NCBI GenBank assembly: GCA_900541025.1
Contig: UQIL01000013.1
Location: 1-63,135, forward strand
Reading direction: 5' to 3'
DNA length: 63,135 bases
DNA from: an uncultured Collinsella sp.
GTDB taxonomy: Bacteria; Actinomycetota; Coriobacteriia; Coriobacteriales; Coriobacteriaceae
In this document: piece by piece, positions 26,457-35,920 of the stretch
Numbering within the stretch: position 1 is the stretch's first letter
Layout of the letters: every line of letters starts with the position of its first letter
Program-made: the position numbers and the translations under genes
The notes under the pieces: model-generated
Database searches by the model: none
Seen by the model: the letters and a program-made list of their open reading frames with translations, nothing else
What the model was told of the DNA's origin: nothing

Positions 26457-26512
26457 GCGTTGCCCCTCGCGCGCCCGTAGGTGTTACCGCTACTCTGAAA
26501 ATGACCAGATGA

Positions 26513-28948
26513 TCACCCAACAATCTTTGGCGAGTGGGGGCTGAACGCATCGTTGCCGTTCTGTTCATCCACCGCCCTGCGCCCCAGGCTTAAGGGTTCT
26601 GCCGCGTCATCTTCCACCCGCACGGACAGGACATAGTAGAAGTCGGCACCCTGATTCCCACGATCCCGCACGTAGCCAAGGTCGGCCAGGCGGTCGGCCA
26701 GCTCGTCCCTCGAAACCAGCTCATTCGAGGTTATGCGACACGCCACAGGCTCGATCTCGTAGGTGTTCGTCTGGCTTATGGCGTTCCGATAGAAGCGGAA
26801 CCACGACGTGCGGAAGAGATCCTTATGGTGCGAGTAGACATGCCCGTCCTTAATGGCATAGAAGTAGAAGAGAAAGCGCCCGCCCTTGCGGAGCCTGCCG
26901 CTGCTTTCGAGAAAGTGATAGTAGTCATCGGGAGAGTCCCCTCGAATGTAGCCAATCACGAACGATTCGCCACCATGCCCGTAGGAGTCGCTATCCGTCT
27001 TGCCCGCGCTTGGAGGCTCAGCCACAACCATTTCGGTGAAGTAGCTCAGCCGGTTCAGCCGCGTATTGCTTGCCGTGTTCTCGCCGATGACCTTCTCTAT
27101 GAAATCGCGCAACGCATTCTCTGCCGTCCTGCTGATGCTCGGCTTCATGGCGAAAGCGCCGACACCCGGCAAAATCTCCTCGAAGAGCCGGAATTGGCCC
27201 TTCTCGCCCGTTTCGCCCGACCCCGGATAAAGCACGTAGCTGCCAACCGTGCGCCGTATCGCGTCGTTGTACGTGTGCATCTTCAGCAGGTCACCGCGCT
27301 TGTAGGTGTTCGTGGTGGAGGCCGCCTTCTCCTCGTTAAGTTCCTCGCGCTCTGCCTCCTCGGTGCCCACATCCTTGCCGACAAGCCCCGTCAAGTCGGT
27401 GATGCGGTACTTGGCGTCGAAGTGGACGAATGCAACAGCTCCATCTTGCACTGCGGCTCGCTCGTTTGTATAAGCATCCGGGAATATCGCGAGCGTGTAG
27501 TCGGGTCTGAACGGTCTCGAGTACGAACCCTCGTAACGAGTGGCATGAAAGTCACGGGGCGAGAAGGTGCGGTTGTAGTAGAGGTTTACCTTCGCGCCGC
27601 ACTGCGCAATCTGGAATGACTGGCAGGAGCGTACGCCCTGCTTGAGGGATATTGACAGCCCACCGTCGGGATTCGTCCCGATAAATGGGTGGTCATCGGT
27701 GCTTATCGGCTCGCACCCCTCGATCCCCCTTACGATGTCGTACAGCTCAAAGAAGATCCAGTACTCGTAGAGGAGGGCCACATTCTTCGATTCGCCCTCG
27801 TAGATGTCATCCTTGCCCTTCCAGTCGAGCTGCAGCGCCATATCGAGCATGGAATATGCGAAGAAGATCTGCGAGTATCCCTCGCGCTTCTGCAACACCT
27901 GGTTGTTCTGAGGCATCATCTGCAGGGTGCCGACATCGTCGAAGAAGGCGTCGCTGAGTATCGTATCCAGCATGGCGTGCAGCGCGGCGGCTTCGCGATA
28001 ACACTCCGTCTGCCGAGTATCGCCCTTCTCGGCATCCAGGACAGTCATCAGAGAGGTGCAGATCCGGTCAATCTCATGCAGGGCAAATTTCACAAACCGA
28101 TTGGCGGGCGTGTCGAGCAGGTCGTACTTGCGCGTGACGCTGACCATCTGGGGGAGGTAGACGCCTCCCGCATCGCCGCCGCAGTTCAAGCGCGTCCACA
28201 TCCGGCTGTTCGAGAAGGGGTTCGTATAAAACCTCCGGGACGGCATGCCAGCCCCAACCGACCGCAGCTCGTCCTCGTGATCCAGCGTCCTATCAGGGTT
28301 CCTCTTTATCGCCTCGAAGAGGGCTTGGAGGTTCGGTTCGTAGCAGAACTGCCGCAGGAAGACGAACTGCTCAAGCAGCGTCTCGCGATTCTCGTCGGCT
28401 TGCTTGTAAACGTTCGACGTGGAGCCCGAGTAGTCAAGGAGCAGCGCAGCGCACCTTGCGGCAAGCTCCTCGGTGAGCTCGATGTAATCGTCTTCATAGC
28501 CAATCTTGAGCGGGACGACTTCGAACTGTAGCATCGGCGCATCAGCTTCCTCGCCGAATCGAATCCTCGAACGCCCGAGATAGTTCACGAACTGGAAGGT
28601 GACACTATTGCCGTTTCTGTCGCACCTGATATTCTTGCCTTCGTTTTGGAACGAGGCGCGAGGATGCAGGCCACCATCAGGGGTCCGCTCGTATTCGAGC
28701 ACATAACATGTGGTTTCGTTGATTCGAAGCGTGGGACTCCCGTCAAGACCGTCCTTGACGGCGAAGGCTGGTGTTGAACCAGCGCCATTCTGGGATGCTT
28801 CCGGCTTGAGACCGAAACACGTCAGCCCGGTTAGCCCGGTCTGCTGTTCCTCGTCCCAATCGACTCGGTCATGCGCACCGCTCTGGTAGAGCCTGGCTAT
28901 TGTTCTTCCATCCGCTGCAAAGCGGATTGCGCCGATGCTGCCGTCCAT
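26513..28948 (-). CDS. DUF2357 PD-(D/E)XK nuclease, R2 subunit of a LlaJI-like system
   Basis: 811 residues. A DUF2357 body occupies most of the protein. Around residues 480-515, RPDYTLAIFP ... VAFVHFDAKYR supplies the PD ... D-x-K nuclease core. The last 100 residues (YSHHKDLFRTSWFRFYRNA ... NDAFSPHSPK) are duplicated in a fragment at 33.5-33.9 kb. It starts 3 nt after the AAA+ gene. In LlaJI/McrBC-like restriction the AAA+ subunit translocates or senses DNA and this subunit cuts. It is last in the M-M-R-R operon and appears intact. Confidence 0.8.
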   Translation of the reverse strand: MDGSIGAIRFAADGRTIARLYQSGAHDRVDWDEEQQTGLTGLTCFGLKPEASQNGAGSTPAFAVKDGLDGSPTLRINETTCYVLEYERTPDGGLHPRASFQNEGKNIRCDRNGNSVTFQFVNYLGRSRIRFGEEADAPMLQFEVVPLKIGYEDDYIELTEELAARCAALLLDYSGSTSNVYKQADENRETLLEQFVFLRQFCYEPNLQALFEAIKRNPDRTLDHEDELRSVGAGMPSRRFYTNPFSNSRMWTRLNCGGDAGGVYLPQMVSVTRKYDLLDTPANRFVKFALHEIDRICTSLMTVLDAEKGDTRQTECYREAAALHAMLDTILSDAFFDDVGTLQMMPQNNQVLQKREGYSQIFFAYSMLDMALQLDWKGKDDIYEGESKNVALLYEYWIFFELYDIVRGIEGCEPISTDDHPFIGTNPDGGLSISLKQGVRSCQSFQIAQCGAKVNLYYNRTFSPRDFHATRYEGSYSRPFRPDYTLAIFPDAYTNERAAVQDGAVAFVHFDAKYRITDLTGLVGKDVGTEEAEREELNEEKAASTTNTYKRGDLLKMHTYNDAIRRTVGSYVLYPGSGETGEKGQFRLFEEILPGVGAFAMKPSISRTAENALRDFIEKVIGENTASNTRLNRLSYFTEMVVAEPPSAGKTDSDSYGHGGESFVIGYIRGDSPDDYYHFLESSGRLRKGGRFLFYFYAIKDGHVYSHHKDLFRTSWFRFYRNAISQTNTYEIEPVACRITSNELVSRDELADRLADLGYVRDRGNQGADFYYVLSVRVEDDAAEPLSLGRRAVDEQNGNDAFSPHSPKIVG

Positions 28949-28951
28949 AGG

Positions 28952-30811
28952 CTAGATGAAGCTCGCATACTGCACGTTATCGAGTTTCGCTGCCATCTGG
29001 CTTATCTTAACGGAGCTCAGCTCGCCATCGCATATGTCTTTCAGGCTTTTAAGCAGATTGCCGATCTCACGCTTGTTACCATGGAGCTTCGGCAGCACCT
29101 TCTGGACAATCTGCTCATCGACAGAACGCTCGAGTTCGTAGTTCTCGCCGTCAAGCTCGTGCGCGGCATTAACGTACATTCGCACTTCGCGCACGGTGCG
29201 GAAGGCAAACTCATAGCCGCATTTCTCCAGCTCTTCATACAGCTTGCCGAACTTCTCGAAGATGGCGTTAGCATCATCTTCGCTGATGTAATTGGCTCCC
29301 TCCCATATGTCCTTGGCGAGACGCAGAAAAGCCTGGGGGACGCCGGAAGCTGCGACGGCAACGTCCGGCGCATCCTCGATGGCTTTGAACCCTGCGAGGA
29401 CTTCGGCCTTCGACGGCTTGAACTCTATGACGTTTGCCCTGTCGAGCACCTTGGGGCTAAACATGTAAGTGGTCTCATCGATGTTCACGGTGCCGACAAC
29501 GAACAGGTTCTGCGGATAGGGCAGCCTGCCAGCACCGCCATCGCCGTACCCATCAAGCACGATGAGGTTATCCTCGCCGATGGTCTCCATGTGGCTGAGG
29601 AAGTCTGAGAAATACCGCTCGACATGGCTCAGGTTCATCTCGTCGAGGATGAGGAAATACGGAACCTCGGGGTTAGCGTTGGCCCGTTCGATGAGTCTCA
29701 GTATGCCGGTCTCTTCGTACGCGCCTTTGCCGCCGTCTGCAATCGGGTTGAAGAAGCCCAGCACCTTGGTGTTGTCGGTCCAGTCGGCACCGACCGGGAC
29801 GAGCAACCAGTTTGGCTCCCCGTCTTCATCCAAGACCTCAAGGTACTTTGCAAAACGCTTGGAAATCCGCGTCTTGCCTGTTCCGCTGTTGCCAGCAAGG
29901 ATGACAAAGGGCTTTGCCAGTAGTGACGTGATGTAGCGCCTGGAGAAGTCGGTTTTAAATTCAGCTGGAAGGTTGTTTAGCTGAAAAGTCCTCTTCTCTC
30001 TGCTTGATGCTTTCGATGAATTCTTTGCAGCAAGGTCGATTAGTTGATGCATTGCGGGCAGCACGTCATCGCCTTGTTCGTAGTCGATGCCCTCTTCGGC
30101 AATCAATTGGCTCGCTATGAGGTTTCGCATGAACTCAGCCACGCTGTAATCAAACTCAAGTTTCCCTGCGTAAACGTCAGCGAAATACTTGAATGCCGTG
30201 GTCAGGCTACCAGCCCTCATCTTGCATCCGCGATTGCAAAGGGCAATAAGATCGTCAATTCTCGACTTGTAGTCGTAATCTATCGCACCCGAAAACTGCC
30301 CGTCTTTGTATCTGCTTCCAGTGGCGAAGAAGAGTTTCGTTAGCTCCAAGATATATGCATCTTCGGAGACGCCCACAGGCTTTACTTCGGCTGCATCCAT
30401 CCAGAATGTCCTTTCCGCAAAACCGTCCTCTTGCAACGGCGATGAATCGTTTACTTTGCCCGTCACTGGCAACAACAGCAGTGCGGCAAACAAGTTGCCG
30501 ACATTTGGACGCTTTGCCCCGTCTCCTTGTATTTGCACACGTACTTTTCCGCCTTTTTTTGCAACGGGATAACGCGTGCCAAGGGAGACAACTTGCCCAG
30601 TAGAGGGTACGACTACTTCCAAGATGATTGCGTGTCCGATAATGTCAACTGCAGTCAGCGTATCCCCGTTTGCAAGAGAGCCTGAACCTTTGAGTTCGTA
30701 CTGTCCAGCACCACCTTGTCCAACTGTTCTCCCGCGAACGGATAGCGTATTCTCGCTATATATAGAATTCGGAATGGGATAGCTCAAATTCCATTCATCG
30801 ACAAAGGACAT
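28952..30811 (-). CDS. McrB-like AAA+ ATPase, R1 subunit of a LlaJI-like system
   Basis: 619 residues. N-terminal specificity region (residues 1-270, strand-rich, no clear family). Walker A ILAGNSGTGKTRISKRFA near 302-312; PVGADWTDNTKVLGFFNP and Walker B FLILDEMNLSHVERYF near 390 are typical of the McrB clade; VVGTVNIDETTYMFSPKVLDRAN is the sensor/Arg-finger region. GGTGG precedes the ATG at 30811. It follows two C5-methyltransferases by 14 nt and precedes the DUF2357 nuclease, the order known for LlaJI. McrB-clade members usually hydrolyse GTP; ATP versus GTP is not readable here. Confidence 0.85.
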   Translation of the reverse strand: MSFVDEWNLSYPIPNSIYSENTLSVRGRTVGQGGAGQYELKGSGSLANGDTLTAVDIIGHAIILEVVVPSTGQVVSLGTRYPVAKKGGKVRVQIQGDGAKRPNVGNLFAALLLLPVTGKVNDSSPLQEDGFAERTFWMDAAEVKPVGVSEDAYILELTKLFFATGSRYKDGQFSGAIDYDYKSRIDDLIALCNRGCKMRAGSLTTAFKYFADVYAGKLEFDYSVAEFMRNLIASQLIAEEGIDYEQGDDVLPAMHQLIDLAAKNSSKASSREKRTFQLNNLPAEFKTDFSRRYITSLLAKPFVILAGNSGTGKTRISKRFAKYLEVLDEDGEPNWLLVPVGADWTDNTKVLGFFNPIADGGKGAYEETGILRLIERANANPEVPYFLILDEMNLSHVERYFSDFLSHMETIGEDNLIVLDGYGDGGAGRLPYPQNLFVVGTVNIDETTYMFSPKVLDRANVIEFKPSKAEVLAGFKAIEDAPDVAVAASGVPQAFLRLAKDIWEGANYISEDDANAIFEKFGKLYEELEKCGYEFAFRTVREVRMYVNAAHELDGENYELERSVDEQIVQKVLPKLHGNKREIGNLLKSLKDICDGELSSVKISQMAAKLDNVQYASFI

Positions 30812-30825
30812 GGCAACCACCACAA

Positions 30826-31713
30826 TTAATCTGCTGTATAGTCAGCTATGCATCTAGCAACGTACTCAGCAAGCTTAACTGGCACGGCATTGCCAATCGC
30901 CTGCTCAATGTCTGTCTTGGACCCGACAAACTCAAACTCTTCGGGGAAGGTTTGCAGATAGCTGCGCTCCTTGTATGTTAAGGCTCTCACACCTTCAGAA
31001 ATATCAGCCTTGTCGGCATGATGCCTCTTATATGCTGGCGGTATCGGACGGTTGGTGCCTCGTACCGTTACCGCTGGCTCGTCAATCGTGAAGACGCCCC
31101 TACGCTGGAAGTTGCGTGGATGCATGTAGAAGTATTGCGTGCCGAGCGAATCGCCAAGGTAATCCCTGACGGTCATCTGCTTGTCGCTCAGCCTTGAATC
31201 CAAGAGTTCGCCGAGAAAGTCATCTTTATCACCAAGATGACCGACAAGGATAAAGCGCCTGCGAATCTGAGGCACACCACATAGACTGGCGTTGAGGACG
31301 CGCCTCGTGAGACCGTATCCAGCATTGCGGAATATTTCCAGCGCCTCGGGCAGGACGTCCATCCGCTCGATATTGTAAACATTCTCCATGACGAACCACT
31401 CGGGTCTGACGTCCCGAACTATCTCAGCATATCGGATGGTGAGATTGGCCCTTTTGCCGCGCTGTCTGGCGCCCGCAATGGAGAAGTCCTGGCAAGGGGG
31501 GCCACCGATTATCATCGACGGCGAATACTCTTCAATTTTCGGGACCGCTTCCGCATCGTAAAGATCGTATTTGAATGCCGGGTGGTCGAAGTTTGCCGAA
31601 TAGATGTCGACAGCCGCCTGCCAGTTATCAAACGCCGCCTTTATGTTGAAGCCCGCATTCTGGAATCCGAGCGACATACCGCCGCATCCCGAGAAAAGAT
31701 CAACGCAGTCCAT
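30826..31713 (-). CDS. C5-cytosine DNA methyltransferase, second of a pair
   Basis: 295 residues with the ordered C5-MTase motifs: I VDLFSGCGGMSLGF, IV GGPPCQDFS (catalytic Cys), VI MENV, VIII QIRRRF, a target-recognition region near 190-240, and IX/X GNAVPVKLAEYVA. It overlaps the upstream methyltransferase by 14 nt, with AGGAGGG before the ATG. Two adjacent m5C enzymes usually mean an asymmetric recognition site with each strand methylated by its own enzyme. It should protect host DNA from the R1/R2 proteins encoded directly downstream. Confidence 0.93.
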   Translation of the reverse strand: MDCVDLFSGCGGMSLGFQNAGFNIKAAFDNWQAAVDIYSANFDHPAFKYDLYDAEAVPKIEEYSPSMIIGGPPCQDFSIAGARQRGKRANLTIRYAEIVRDVRPEWFVMENVYNIERMDVLPEALEIFRNAGYGLTRRVLNASLCGVPQIRRRFILVGHLGDKDDFLGELLDSRLSDKQMTVRDYLGDSLGTQYFYMHPRNFQRRGVFTIDEPAVTVRGTNRPIPPAYKRHHADKADISEGVRALTYKERSYLQTFPEEFEFVGSKTDIEQAIGNAVPVKLAEYVARCIADYTAD

Positions 31714-32638
31714 CGCTCACATCCCTCCTGTACTCTAGTAGCGCTCGTGCAACGTAGGTGGCAAGGTTTACCGGTACGGCGTTGCCCACCATCTGGTTGA
31801 TATCCGTCTTACTCCCAAAGAACTTGAAAGACTCCGGGAAAGTCTGGATCCTACTGCGTTCCTTTGGAGTCAAGCACCGGGCTTGACTGAGGTCCGCCGC
31901 GTCGTTGGGGTGAAGCTTGTAGTTCGGCGGTATCGGCCTGTCCACACCACGAATAGTGACCGAGGGCTCGTCGATGCTGAAGATGGCCCGCCTCGTGTAG
32001 CTTCGCGGAATTCTGAAGTAGTAATCAATTCCAAGCTCGTTACCGAGATACTCACGAATTGTCATCTGATGGTCAGAAAGGCCCTTCTCAAGATATGGGT
32101 CGAGGAACCCGTCGGGCGCCCCAAGGCATCCGATCAAGAAGTATCTCTTGCGAGCTTGGGGGACCCCGCACAGGCTTGCATCCATCACTCGCCCACTCAA
32201 GCCATAACCCTGCGCTTTGAGGGTGGCCCGAATCGCTTCCATGGATTTGCTCGTTCGAACGCGTGGGACGTTCTCCATAACGATGAAGCGAGGCTTGCAC
32301 CTCGCGATGATCTCGGCATATCTAACAGAGAGGATTGCGCGCCCACCATCCTCGGATCTCTTGCCGGCCTGCGAGAAATCCTGACAAGGAGGCCCGCCGA
32401 TGATGATATCCGGAGCGAAGCCGGCAACTTCCTCGGATACGGAAACGTCGGAGAGATCCCTTTTGAAAACAGGATGCTGGAAGTTAGCGCGATAGACATC
32501 AATGGCAGCGTCCCAATTGTCGTAGGCAGCCACAACATTGACGCCAGCCTTTTCGAAGCCGAGGGACATTCCGCCGCAGCCGGCGAAAAGGTCAACTGCC
32601 GTTATGTTCCTCTCGTTTTCCACGCGCTCGGTCTCCAT
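31700..32638 (-). CDS. C5-cytosine DNA methyltransferase, first of a pair
   Basis: 312 residues: I VDLFAGCGGMSLGF, IV GGPPCQDFS, VI MENVPRV, VIII QARKRY, and GNAVPVNLATYVA at the end. It is a paralog of the downstream methyltransferase with a different target-recognition segment (about 185-250). Start is ATG 32638 or a GTG at 32623 that has a better GGAGA site; longer frames run into non-coding sequence. It is first in the four-gene LlaJI-like operon, behind an AT-rich leader that contrasts with the GC-rich surroundings. Confidence 0.92.
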   Translation of the reverse strand: METERVENERNITAVDLFAGCGGMSLGFEKAGVNVVAAYDNWDAAIDVYRANFQHPVFKRDLSDVSVSEEVAGFAPDIIIGGPPCQDFSQAGKRSEDGGRAILSVRYAEIIARCKPRFIVMENVPRVRTSKSMEAIRATLKAQGYGLSGRVMDASLCGVPQARKRYFLIGCLGAPDGFLDPYLEKGLSDHQMTIREYLGNELGIDYYFRIPRSYTRRAIFSIDEPSVTIRGVDRPIPPNYKLHPNDAADLSQARCLTPKERSRIQTFPESFKFFGSKTDINQMVGNAVPVNLATYVARALLEYRRDVSDGLR

Positions 32639-33514
32639 TTCGATAGATACAGACAAATAAATAATTATAATTCCGTTTCTTCCAACATGCTTCAAGATCA
32701 GTCGGCAACAGAACAAATCCAGTTGTAACGCTTCGCCCGGACAAGAATCGCTCGTGCTCGATTCGAGCTTATTGCCGCCCAGCAGGGCAACCACTGTCGC
32801 ATGCTCGCCCGTCAGAGGCCGTCCGCGCCGCATCCGCGTCCGCTCCGGATGCCGCGCCGGGTCGGTCGTGCCGCGGACCGTCCCTCGCGGCACGCACCCT
32901 CCGCTCCCGCGAAAACCCGTTCAACACAAAGGCTTTTAGGTATAGCCTTATTGCTGTACGCCACGAAGTTCCCGCCCACTCACGCCCTCGCTGCCAAACG
33001 AATACGCATCCCTCTCTCTTCTATGGATGCAACGCTGCCGAAATATAAATCGACTCATGCGATCGCTCTCCGACCTCAGCTGAAACGTTTCAGAGCGCAA
33101 CAATCTTGAACCTCGATCCACCCTCCAGACAAACCTCCTCAGTTCATCCATTACTATCGAAAAGATCTTTCATGAATTTTGACGGCCTGTTTCAGCTGTA
33201 ATGGAAATAAAAACCAGCTTTTCGAAGTCGGCGCCGCAACCAGGCAAGCATTTCCGAAATCGCAGCATCACATCGCTCGATATAAGTAATTTGCTACTGG
33301 TGCAACGGCCCCGAGCACCGTTCCCGCGCGACTCTATCGCAAATACGTTGCTTAGAACAGGGCACTGCCACATTTCAGCAAGCCAATCCGAATCCTCGTT
33401 TGGTCGGGAGATAGTCCAATTACCCTTTAAATATCATATCGTTGTGGTATTCAATAAACTCAGCTCGTAGGGCAAATCGCTTCGGAAGCGTAATCGGCTC
33501 TCCGTTGTAGCGCC
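32639..33514. other. 876-bp region without a convincing gene
   Basis: It begins with the AT-rich promoter region of the methyltransferase operon (TATAATTATTTATT on the minus strand at about 32655-32675). The rest has only short frames with no ribosome site or recognisable protein pattern. Base composition is lower in GC after about 32930. It separates the LlaJI-like operon from an inverted fragment of a second DUF2357 gene, so it probably contains a recombination junction. Confidence 0.5.
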
Positions 33515-33929
33515 ACAAATTTACCGCTTCCTTGAAAGTAGCGGCAGGCTAAACGAGGGCGGTGAGTTCCTTTTCTACTTCTACGCCATTAAGGACGGGC
33601 ACGTGTACTCCCATCATAAAGATCTCTTTCGTACGACCCATTTCCGCTTCTACAGGAACGCAATCAGCGAGACAAACACTTACGAACTTGAACCCATGCT
33701 TTGCAAGGTGAAGGCTAACGAGCTGGTTTCGAGAGACGAACTAGCCGACCGGCTGGCCGCCATTGGTTACGAGCGGAATCGTGGGAGCCAGGGGGCGGAC
33801 TTCCACTACGTGCTTAGCGTGGAGGTCGAGAACGCTGCAGTTGTGCCGCTGAGTCTCGCGTGCGGATTGGTCGACGGGCAGAACGGCAACGATGCTTTCA
33901 GCCCGCACTCGCCGAAGTTGGTGGGATAA
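33515..33929 (+). pseudogene. C-terminal fragment of a second DUF2357 nuclease gene
   Basis: Read on the plus strand this encodes YRFLESSGRLNEGGEFLFYF, FYAIKDGHVYSHHKDLFRTT and so on to NDAFSPHSPKLVG. It matches the last 138 or so residues of the nuclease at 26513-28948, with roughly four of five residues identical by eye over the final 108. There is no start codon or ribosome site for the fragment and homology begins abruptly near 33515. Its orientation is opposite to the intact gene. It ends 39 nt before the SIR2 gene, so it marks what used to stand upstream of SIR2. Confidence 0.85.
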
Positions 33930-33968
33930 CATTTCACGAGCATGTCGATTGGTACAGGAGGAAAGATT

Positions 33969-35549
33969 ATGGACGAGAGAATCAAATCGATAATCCACAA
34001 AGCTGTTGATGATGCCGGGCGTTATCCGTTTCTCTTCATCGGCTCTGGCCTCTCCCGTCGTTACTGCGGCACGCCGGGATGGGAGGGGCTGCTTTCGGAT
34101 ATCTGCGCCGAGGTGCTTGACGACCCATATGCCTTCGCGCGCTTCAAGAGCCAGGCGAAGATTGCTGTCCAGAACGGCGAGGTCGAGTCCGAACTGCCGT
34201 ACGTTGCCACGCTCATGGAAAGCGAAGTAAACCACGAGCTCTTTGCATCGGATGAATTCGCTGCCTTCCGCGAAGATCACAGTGACGAGCTTACCGGGGA
34301 CGCTTCGCCCATGAAGATCTACGTCGCAGATAAGATCGCGAGAGCTCGTCTCGTCGAGAGCGCCGAAACTGAGAAGCTGGCGAAGGCGGGCAGGGAAAAA
34401 GTTGCCGGCATCATCACCACGAATTATGACTGTATGTGTGAGACCCTATTCCCTGGTTTCACGACCTACGTCGGAGAAAGCGACCTCCTGTTCTCTGACC
34501 AGGCTTTCTCTCAGGAGATATACAAGATCCATGGCTCAGTCTCGAGGGCGGGAAGCATCGTCCTGACCAGCGCTGACTATGCGGAGTTCGCGCAGAAGAG
34601 GAAGTATCTCTCGGCGAAGCTGCTCACCCTCTTCGTCGAGTATCCCGTCATCTTCCTCGGTTATTCGATTCAAGACGAGAACATCAGGTCGATACTGGGT
34701 GACATCTGCGAATGCCTACCAGATGACAAGCTCAAACGGCTGGGCAAGCGGCTCATCTTCGTTCAGCACGCAACCGACACCTCTGTTGGCGAGATTGCTA
34801 TGAGTTTCGGTGGCCGTACGCTTTCGATGACGAAGATCACCACGGATGACTTCGAGTCGATCTACGATGCGATGCGCAGCTTCCGGAAAATGTATAGCAC
34901 GCGATTTATCCGCGAGTTGAGGGGCAGCGTGTTCAGGCTTGCGGAGCATATCGACCCGAGTTCCGACATCATCGTCTCAGGGATAGACAATGTCCTCAAC
35001 GACCTTGACCCGGACCAGAAGATCGTCATCGGCCTGTCGGTGTCACCAAGTAGCATCGGAAAGCCGATTTCACCTGAAGATATCTTCGAGGACATCGTGC
35101 TCGATAACCTTCGCTATGACCCAAAGTTCATCGTCGAGAACTACCTCAACATGTACGTGCGCCAACGGCCCAACAACATGCCTGTCTTCAAGTACACGCG
35201 CGGACTCGGTGGAGAGGTCGGTAAGGACATAGCGACTTATCTCCCAACGCTCACCTCGATTGATAGCTATCGAAGCGAAACGTTCCGCAAATCGATGCCT
35301 GCGACTCGTCGCAGATTCGAAGGGTCGCTGAGCATAAAGGGCCTTGCGAATGCATGCGCGCCAAAGAGCCCGTTCGCGTTCATCCCGTGCCTTTCAGAGG
35401 AAGAGATGGACGTCGACGACTTGGAAGCGTTGCTGAAGCGGGCACTGGCTGACGTGGGAAACGACCCTGCCAAGAAGAGGGCTCTGTTGAAAGATTCGCA
35501 TTATCGGAAGTGCGTCCGCATCTACGACTTCTTGCGCTATGGAAAGTAG
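33969..35549 (+). CDS. SIR2-domain protein, likely NAD-dependent defence effector
   Basis: 526 residues. N-terminal SIR2 fold: FLFIGSGLSRRY (21-32), IITTNYDCM near 150, IYKIHGSVSR near 185 and VIFLGYSIQDENIRSIL near 230. The C-terminal half (residues 300-526) is unrecognised and may sense the trigger. SIR2 domains in bacterial immunity proteins degrade NAD+ on infection. The start at 33969 has AGGAGG 7 nt upstream. The gene directly follows a broken DUF2357 gene, suggesting it was the trailing gene of a second restriction-type locus. Confidence 0.85.
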   Translation: MDERIKSIIHKAVDDAGRYPFLFIGSGLSRRYCGTPGWEGLLSDICAEVLDDPYAFARFKSQAKIAVQNGEVESELPYVATLMESEVNHELFASDEFAAFREDHSDELTGDASPMKIYVADKIARARLVESAETEKLAKAGREKVAGIITTNYDCMCETLFPGFTTYVGESDLLFSDQAFSQEIYKIHGSVSRAGSIVLTSADYAEFAQKRKYLSAKLLTLFVEYPVIFLGYSIQDENIRSILGDICECLPDDKLKRLGKRLIFVQHATDTSVGEIAMSFGGRTLSMTKITTDDFESIYDAMRSFRKMYSTRFIRELRGSVFRLAEHIDPSSDIIVSGIDNVLNDLDPDQKIVIGLSVSPSSIGKPISPEDIFEDIVLDNLRYDPKFIVENYLNMYVRQRPNNMPVFKYTRGLGGEVGKDIATYLPTLTSIDSYRSETFRKSMPATRRRFEGSLSIKGLANACAPKSPFAFIPCLSEEEMDVDDLEALLKRALADVGNDPAKKRALLKDSHYRKCVRIYDFLRYGK

Positions 35550-35744
35550 GAAGTCCCCCAACCTTCACCAATAGTCCGGGCAATGGCATCCGAACCTAGA
35601 TCCAGTTGGGGGACATGCTCCCGAACTATGCACGGTTTCCCGCGCAAAGCTAGTTTAGCAAAGAAATGTGGAGATTGGCGGTTGGGCGCTTGAGATTCCT
35701 GCCAACTGCCGCACCCCTTGAATATCAACTTCATCCGAACACCT

Positions 35745-35780
35745 CCCAAATTCATCCGTACATGTACGGATGAATTTGGG
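35745..35780. promoter_or_regulatory. 36-bp perfect palindrome, probable operator
   Basis: CCCAAATTCATCCGTACA and its exact complement meet without a spacer at 35762/35763, giving 36 symmetrical bases. A third half-site, TTCATCCG, lies at 35730-35737. A GGAGG-preceded mini-ORF begins at 35834. It is not a terminator (no T-run, ends GGG) and has the look of a repressor site for a gene that is no longer complete. Confidence 0.7.
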
Positions 35781-35833
35781 AATCCGATACCCTGAGGGCC
35801 GGGTCGGCCGGCCCCGGGAGATCGGAGGACGCC

Positions 35834-35920
35834 ATGTCCGGAAAGAGCGGGAAGGGCGCCGCGAGGGCGGTCCCGAGGGCCCACGGCAGGCGATCGGCGA
35901 TTTCATGCAACTACGGCTGA
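35834..35920 (+). CDS. possible 28-codon leader or gene remnant
   Basis: ATG with GGAGG 5 nt upstream opens MSGKSGKGAARAVPRAHGRR and stops after 28 codons, overlapping the tail of the convergent membrane-protein gene. The basic, Gly/Ala-rich start looks like the beginning of a DNA-binding protein. With the palindrome and ribosome site in front it is best explained as a gene cut off at its 5' end by rearrangement, or a short peptide. Confidence 0.25.
   Translation: MSGKSGKGAARAVPRAHGRRSAISCNYG

Noticed and set aside
32801..33470. Short frames in the gap after the methyltransferase operon
   Set aside because: None has a ribosome site or a protein-like pattern, and they conflict with each other.
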